Assembly: GCA_023375785.1 (NCBI GenBank)
Contig: SZWC01001544.1
Span: forward strand, 245,027-280,456
Direction of reading: 5' to 3'
DNA length: 35,430 nt
DNA from: Penium margaritaceum
Lineage: Eukaryota; Streptophyta; Zygnematophyceae; Desmidiales; Peniaceae
Below the pieces are notes generated by a model. That model saw only the letters and a program-made list of their open reading frames with translations, did not search any database and was not told where the DNA came from. A program made the translations under genes and the position numbers. How positions within the stretch are numbered: position 1 is the stretch's first letter; each line of letters starts with the position of its first letter. This document shows, piece after piece, positions 30,241 through 35,430 of the stretch.

Positions 30241-31062
30241 ACGCGAGTGCAGAACGTCCATGCTCATGTGATGAAGGGATGTGACCGGTAGGAGGCTGAG
30301 CTCAAGGCTAGGGATGAAGAGAACATCAGTCACGAAGACATCACCAGTTGGACCACGAAAACGAGCAACACCGACACCACGAACGGGTAACACCTGACAA
30401 TAACCAATCTGAATCTTGGAAACATCAGTGACGAGACTGAGGACACTGAAGGCATCGTGCAAGGCCGTCATGTGATGCGTGGCCTCTGAGTCGATGATCG
30501 AGGTCTCTTACAGATCTTGGACCGGTGTGGCCAGGTCGCTGACAGTCACATGGTAGTGGGCGTGCGATGCAGACGCGATGGACGGAGGTGCGGACCGGGA
30601 CTTCCAGTCATCGAGCCAGGCAACATCATCACGAAGAGGGGCATGTAGGAAGGGCACGGTAGAGGATTGAGTAGATGAAGGCATAGGGCACAACTGCAGC
30701 ACAGACTCAGTCATGCAGGGTAGGGCGGTGGAACCAGCGACGACGCAAATCACACTTCCCTGGGGAGGAGGGCGAAGAAGGGTGAGCTGGAGTGCGATGA
30801 ACTGCTCCAACTGACGCTCGAGAGTGGAGGGTCCAACGGAGTAGAACGACTGCGGTATGACGACACCGGAGTCCAAGAGGGAGGAGGAAGGCGCTCGTGA
30901 TGGAGGAGCGGGCGTGGGCGGCTGCGGAAGATACAACGCTGGAGCCGTCGAGAGCTGCTCGGATGCAGTATGAGCAGCGACAGTCACGGTAGTGGTGGCA
31001 AGGAAACGCTCATGCTGGCGACGCATGGTGGCGATGACGCGAGCCTTGTTAGTCAGGAGCGG
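30241..31062 (-). pseudogene. element D gag-pol spacer and aspartic protease (decayed)
   Basis: One frame runs from the zinc knuckle through a Pro/Ser-rich spacer (ATMRRQHERFLATTTV..., QLEQFIALQLTLLRPPPQGS, AWLDDWKSRSAPPS) to the protease. The retropepsin motif sits at 30484-30492: DSE followed by ATHHMTA, where the family expects DSGATHHM. Downstream blocks are QVLPVRGVGVARFRGPTGDVFVTDVLFIPSLELSLLPV and MSMDVLHSRGVGIVSL. A stop lies just before the motif (near 30508). The Gly-to-Glu change in the flap-facing DSG triplet should abolish activity. Confidence 0.8.
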
Positions 31063-32460
31063 ACACGTGTACCACCCGTGTCCTGACTGGCCACAATTGT
31101 GGTAGATGAGACTACCACCACTGGATCCACTGGACTGTTGCTATGGGCCCTTGCCCTTCTTGCCCCTACGCCTCTTCTTGTCGGGTGAGGAGGCGCCGGA
31201 AGACGTTGCTGCTACTAGGATGGCAACAGCCACTAAGGCGATGGAAAGAGAAGTGAGGGACTCCGAGGGATGGATCTGTGACTCCTGACGAGCCTCCTTG
31301 ATGCGGGGGAAGAGCTCGTATGTCTAGGGCATGAGGGTACCCTGGACAACCATCGTGGCGAGGACCTCCTGGGAGTAGTGGACGAAGATGTCAGAGAAGG
31401 CGACGGTGGCACCGCGCTTGATGGTCAAGAGCGCAGAGAGAGGGGGTGGCGTGGCGTCTCCAAGGCAGTGTAGGATGTCCTTTGTGCATTACCAATAGGA
31501 GGTGACCGTCTCGGTCTCCCTCATGCGGAGGGAGTCGAACTCCCGGATTAGGCAGTTGCTCTTGGCGTCACTGGTCAGACGATGAGGGCGCGTGAGTACG
31601 TTCCACGTTGTTGTGGGGTCAGGGAGTGCGCTAGTGGTGAGGTCTCCGAGGAAGGGCTTGAGGGCAAGACGTGCAGCTGGAGGGCCAACAGGGACGAGGG
31701 CACGCATGGCGCGACTGGCGTTATGTACCTGGTCGGCTTGGGTGGAGTTGAAGGGTAGGACATAGTAGGGCCAGAAGCCCTCGCCTGGTTCCCAGATTTG
31801 AAAGCTGAGCTCCCAGCTCCGGAATTGCTTGCCAGCCTGGAGCGGCAGCGGTGGGGTTTTGAAGTCCTTCAGCCTGCAGCCGGCACCCACAATGGGGCCT
31901 AGGACTAACACCACTATCCGCTATTGCCGTTAGGTGTGTTACTATGCCTGGTGTTGCGTGGCATAGGATATCGTAGGGCTCGCAAACCCGGGTGGAACAA
32001 AATGTGCTTGGTGACGCTGTTGCTTCTACTACGGCGGCCGCTCATGCTGCTGCTACAACTTCTGCTGCGGCAGTTGTGTCGGCGACTGCAATGCCGCTAG
32101 TTGTTATGTCAGCATTTTGAGATGCTGGCGCAAAGAGGCAAGCGATTTTTTCGAGCCAGCATGACCGATGACAGAGCTTGCGGGATGTTGGTGTTGCTCC
32201 TACTATGGTTGCTGCTGTTGCACTTACTGTGGCTATTGTTGCTACTACTGCTTCTGTTGCGGTTGGTTGTGTTGCTACTACTATTGCTACTATTGTTGCT
32301 GCTGTTCCTTTTGCTACTGTAGTTGTTGCTGCTACCACGACTGTTGTTGTTGCTCCTGTTGATGCTGTTGATGCTGTTGTTTTTGTGGTTCTTATTGTTG
32401 TTGCAACGGCGGTCGCTGCTGCTCATGCTGTTGTTGCAACTGCTATAGTCATTGCAAGAA
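31063..32460 (-). pseudogene. element D gag (decayed)
   Basis: This capsid/nucleocapsid precursor has a copia Gag core at 31914-31489: FKTPPLPLQAGKQFRSWELSFQIW, then RLALKPFLGDL, WNVLTRPHRL and REFDSLRMRETETVTSYW. A stop there is followed by PPPLSALLTIKRGATVAFSDIFVHYSQ, a Lys/Arg-rich stretch and the knuckle at 31063-31104. The knuckle reads YHNCGQSGHGWYTC, so the first Cys of CX2CX4HX4C is Tyr. The N-terminal part (about 32030-32455) is a decayed Gln/Asn-rich triplet tract as in A and B. It is interrupted by several stops. Confidence 0.75.
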
Positions 32461-32500
32461 GGGGGGCCCTCCAATAGAGAAAGACCCCTCTCTATTCTCT
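32461..32500 (-). other. element D leader hairpin box before gag
   Basis: A box shared with A and B (TTGG-rich core flanked by GGGG/CCCC runs) contains a perfect inverted repeat, AATAGAGA and TCTCTATT, with an 8-base loop (about 32474-32497). It sits at the junction of leader and gag. The role is unknown. Confidence 0.45.
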
Positions 32501-32539
32501 GCAATGGTGTCCTTTTTTTCCCCTCCTTGTTTTCTTTTG

Positions 32540-32720
32540 TATGCTGTTGATGTTAGTAGTGATGTCTGATGTGACGTCAGCCTAGGATGGCTGACGTCGG
32601 TAGCTGTTGCTGCCTTATCTGCAGGGTTGCTACTGTAGATTTGTTTTCTTTTTTTTGTTGCTGCTGATGTCAACAGTGACATCAGTAGTGATGTCAGCCG
32701 GATGTGGCTGATGTCAACAT
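32540..32720 (-). promoter_or_regulatory. element D leader: cluster of TGACGTCA-like motifs
   Basis: The stretch carries repeated TGACGTCA and its CpG-decayed forms (TGATGTCA, TGACATCA), for example GTGACGTCAGCC near 32570 and GGCTGACGTCGG near 32588, then several TGATGTCA copies to 32716. TGACGTCA is a bZIP-type site. The same cluster lies at the same place in A and B. Confidence 0.5.
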
Positions 32721-33002
32721 TGGCTGTCGCGCTGTTGTTGCAACCACTGCTACGTCAGCTCTAGAGCTCTTGCTGCTGCTGTTGTTGCTGCTGCCGGTAG
32801 TGGTGCCATAACAAATATTGCTGTCGCTGTTGCCGCTATAGCTGCTGCTGCTGCAACTGGTACTTTTGCAACTATTGCTACTGCTACTGCTGCTGATTCT
32901 GCTGCTGCTGGTGCTACTGTCACTATTGTTACGAAGCTACTACGTGCTACTAATGGTGGTGCAATTGCTANAGCAGAGCCACCTGCAAGAATGGGGGATT
33001 TA

Positions 33003-33052
<50 letters not shown>

Positions 33053-33480
33053 TGTTTTGTTCGTCCCTGCTCGCTGCTCGCTGTAAGCAACGAGCTCATT
33101 GCTCGCTACGAGCAACTGCTGCTGCTTTTGTTGGTGGCAGATGCTGCTACTACTGCTGCTGGCTGCTGCTAGCTACTGCTGGCTGCTACTTGCTGCTGCT
33201 GCTGTTGCCGTCTGCTGCTGCTGCTGTTGCCATCTGCTGCTGCTGCTTGCTGCTGCTGCATGCTGCTCCTATTGCTACTGGCTGCTGCAGTAGCCCGTTG
33301 CTAATGCTATTGCCGGTTGTTGCCACTACTTGCTGCTGTTGTACGCTGCTGTTGCTGCTGCTGTCGGCTGCTGCTGCTGCTCGCTCTCGCGGCTGCCGCC
33401 GCTGCCCGCTGCTGCTGCTGCTCACTATAGTGCTTGCTGCGTGCCGTTGCTATTGCTACTGCCGCGCTGGCAACAATACA
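32721..33480 (-). repeat. element D leader triplet tract with N and (TG)23
   Basis: This is an imperfect GCT/CTG/TTG triplet tract, open in several frames only because it is low-complexity. It holds the only ambiguous base (N at 32971) and a pure (TG)23 microsatellite at 33005-33050. No gene is supported here. Confidence 0.75.
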
Positions 33481-33583
33481 GTCACTTTCGTGGTGTCTTC
33501 GCCATGTGCATCGACGCCACTCCAGCGTTGGTCTTGCGTGCTGGCCACGCATCCACCAACGCGACCACAGTTGTGGGGTCAGT

Positions 33584-33606
33584 GCTGCCAAAAACATTTT
33601 GGCAGC
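33584..33606 (-). other. element D leader stem-loop (HP1)
   Basis: GCTGCCAAA at 33584-33592 pairs perfectly with TTTGGCAGC at 33598-33606 around a 5-base loop. It lies about 160 bases inside the PBS. A second, decayed copy follows near 33655-33677. Related stem-loops occupy the same place in A and B. Confidence 0.6.
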
Positions 33607-33762
33607 ATTTCCCCCGCGTCGGGAGCATTTTGACAATGCCACCTAGTGGGTCAACACTGCCAATAAAAATCCGACAGCATTTCCCCTGCACGGGCACGTT
33701 CTGGGGACCACTGGCGTTGACTAGACCTGTTCACCGGTGTTCTGCTGCTTCTGTTACGCTCT

Positions 33763-33775
33763 GGCTGTGATACCA
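33763..33775 (-). promoter_or_regulatory. element D primer-binding site (tRNA-iMet type)
   Basis: On the minus strand this reads TGGTATCACAGCC, one base off the plant initiator-Met tRNA 3' complement (TGGTATCAGAGCC). It lies directly against the 5' LTR with no spacer. Confidence 0.8.
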
Positions 33776-34627
33776 AGCTTGAAATCTCCTATAGCAACAG
33801 GTTGGGGCAGCAGCATTGTTGATGCAGCGTGCGGGAATCCACGCTTGTTGCTTAAGCTGCCCCCTCAGTCTGTTGCACTAGAGCCTAAGTCTGAGAGCTC
33901 TGGTGTTTGTTACTCGGAACTGCACACGCCAGAGTTAGCGCTAGACAGCAGCTCAAAACTGGAAATGACTGATTAAGAACTGAGAATCAGCAACAATGGG
34001 AGACCCCTCATAATTCTAGCTCCCTCCCAGCTCTGTCGAGCTTGTCACTCAGTTTGTAAGCCAATCAGAAAAAAAAGTAACCTTTTTTTTCTGGCAGGCA
34101 GGGTTTTCTCGGTGAGCCTTGCCAGACGGCCGACAGCCCAAAACCCGGGCATCATCCGTTTTGCCTGAAAACTGGACCATACCATAGTACGCACGCTGCA
34201 AACGTAGTCTTGTGGTCTGAATCAGGTAGAAAAATAACAGTGAGGAGTATGGCTGCCTAAACCCAAGCAGCTTCTATGCTAATCCCCGATACCAACAGTG
34301 CCCCAAAAATCTTGAAACTTGGACTCTAGGCATGACGTGGCACTGCGAACACATCAGTACAGTCAGACACAGTGCTGGACGCATGCAGACAGCATGTGCA
34401 GCGATAGCGACTGCTGTCGGCATGAATGCTAAGGAGGTCTGCCAATGGAGCTGAGCATATTGGAGGGAGGAGGCTGCAACAAACTACGTGTAGGCCTCAG
34501 CGTGCGTCGGCTCTACCAGATGACACTCCAGCAGCTTCACGTCTCGCCGTCAGTCATCTGCACGCTGATGTACATAGGCCGGGAGGACACAACAAAGTAC
34601 AAATGAGAGATGTATGAAAAACTAGCA
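33776..34627 (-). repeat. element D 5' LTR
   Basis: This 852-bp copy starts flush against the PBS and ends CTAGCA, where the left copy has CCAACA. It carries the same landmarks as the other family LTRs: the GATGCAGCGTGCGGG block, GGGAGACCCC, CCAATCAG and the GAAAACTGGACCAT block. As the 5' LTR it would hold the promoter for minus-strand transcription, but I cannot pick a convincing TATA box. Confidence 0.85.
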
Positions 34628-34632
34628 TTAGC
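34628..34632. repeat. target-site duplication of element D, right
   Basis: TTAGC here is an exact match to 2022-2026. The 5-bp length is usual for Ty1/copia integration. It shows that 2027-34627 entered as one element later enlarged by nested insertions. Confidence 0.85.
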
Positions 34633-34950
34633 CACACCGTGCCACTGGTTCTTAAAGGGTTCTCATACTTGATAGTCCATGCCTAGTAGCATGCACTTTG
34701 ATGTCCCCCTTTGACCAATCATAAATCAAGCTATGATTGATGAAATTTGACCACACATTGTTTCATGTTGTGATCATGTTAAGTGACGTTTTCCAGAATT
34801 GGCTAGTCATTGCCCATGATAGCCATAATCCCTCATGGCACCGTTTCTCTACTAGGGATAGGCGTGGTCCTTTCGTAAGTCTCGCCCGTGATGGCTCTGA
34901 GATATGTTCATCTAGAAGCAGCCATCTCATGTGCTTCATGCTATGAGTCC
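34633..34950. repeat. diverged tandem repeat array, right part
   Basis: This is the continuation of the array interrupted by element D. The bases after the right TSD (CACACCGTGCCAC) align with CACACTGTTCCAC of the copy near 1681. 'AGCATGCACTTTGATGTCCC' near 34688 matches a block near 1893 (ATGCATGCACTTTG). A further anchor (GTTAAGTGACG, about 34778) followed by CATTGCCCATGATAGCCATA repeats the unit again. It contains a short perfect inverted repeat (CAATCATA/TATGATTG, about 34719-34742). Confidence 0.5.
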
Positions 34951-35430
34951 TAGCTTGCAACCTCCATGTTTGCCTTGTTTTCAGGTACTCACTGTCTCAA
35001 TCACACATCGCCCAATCTGTATTCTAGGGATCAACTTACTCTTCGTGCCTACTACCCGTTCAACTTGGGAACCAACCATAAAAAAGACCAAAAACAACAA
35101 TTTTTCTCTGTTTCAAAATCAAACTCCCACTTTGGACCATTGTAGTTGCTGAGTACTTGCAGTGACTGAGACTCAATGATTGGTACAAAAGTCATTGTCG
35201 GGAGTTGGAAACTCGCGTCCACAGCTCAATGGATATGTTTTCCCCTATGATTCACCTTGGGAGAAATTGTCATCAAAGACCTTGTAAAGGAAGACAGAAA
35301 TGCTTTGAGTCTCCAAAGTCCCAACTTGGGCTTTACCTTGCCCTCTTAGTTTTTGGTCCCAAAGAGGGAGGGGATGTACCCCAAGTTCATGGATTTACGA
35401 GATCTTTTCTGAATGAAAACTGAAGTTAAC
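34951..35430. other. right flank, no recognisable gene
   Basis: This is AT-richer sequence outside the retrotransposon stack. It has only short ORFs with no family signature, no LTR, PBS or PPT, and no clear RNA gene. I see nothing in it that supports a call. Confidence 0.5.

Larger units (their letters stand above)
2027..34627 (-). mobile_element. element D: outermost Ty1/copia retrotransposon, interrupted by C (with A and B)
   Basis: D has two LTRs of one family (left pieces 2027-2053 and 25650-26466; right 33776-34627), a PBS at 33763-33775, a PPT at 26467-26473 and decayed gag-pol on the minus strand. It is bounded by TTAGC duplications. Without the nested C insertion it would be about 9.0 kb. 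The order integrase before reverse transcriptase places it in Ty1/copia. Its coding region lies in several frames with many stops, so it cannot move on its own. As the host of the other three elements it must be the oldest insertion. Confidence 0.85.

Overview
The window is nuclear DNA of a land plant, made up almost entirely of old, nested Ty1/copia LTR retrotransposons. I infer a plant from copia-order pol (protease, integrase, reverse transcriptase, RNase H), primer-binding sites matching the 3' end of plant initiator-Met tRNA (TGGTATCAGAGC), 5-bp target duplications and heavy C-to-T/G-to-A decay. I cannot name the species. No intact host gene, tRNA, rRNA or CRISPR array was found. A single N at 32971 marks unresolved assembly.

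Four elements, all on the minus strand, are stacked inside one another. Element D (2027-34627, TSD TTAGC) is the outermost and oldest. Element C (2054-25644, TSD CAGGT/CAAGT) sits 27 bp inside D's left (3') LTR. Elements A (2068-9885, TSD TGTTT) and B (10356-19267, TSD CCAAC) both sit inside C's left (3') LTR. Right-hand LTRs are the 5' LTRs, each preceded on the left by a primer-binding site. C's uninterrupted right LTR (24336-25644) is an in-window empty-site control for both the A and B insertions.

A, B and D belong to one autonomous-type copia family: LTR about 840-852 bp and internal region about 6.3-7.3 kb. Reading leftwards from the PBS, the order is: leader with tandem stem-loops, a long GCT/CTG-like triplet tract, a cluster of TGACGTCA-type motifs and a short G/C hairpin box; Gag (Q/P-rich N-terminus, leucine-heptad segment, copia Gag core, CCHC knuckle); protease; integrase; a 36-bp minisatellite coding a 12-residue Pro/Ala/Ser repeat; RT; RNase H; polypurine tract; 3' LTR. 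All three copies are dead: each carries stops and frameshifts, each has lost the Gly of the protease DSG motif, and each has lost one Asp of the RT YxDD motif. A also has a deletion that removes RNase H, the PPT and the start of the 3' LTR, fusing RT to LTR.

C is different: LTR about 1.3 kb with 115-145-bp internal repeats, a roughly 4.2-kb internal region with no recognisable gag or pol, and a long decayed frame of unknown function containing 80-residue repeats. It looks like a large non-autonomous (LARD-like) element that shares PBS type, LTR termini and triplet leader with A/B/D, so it may have been mobilised by them (inference).

The outer flanks (1-2021 and 34633-35430) carry no recognisable gene. 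D inserted into a diverged tandem repeat with a period of roughly 160-190 bp, seen on both sides of the insertion.
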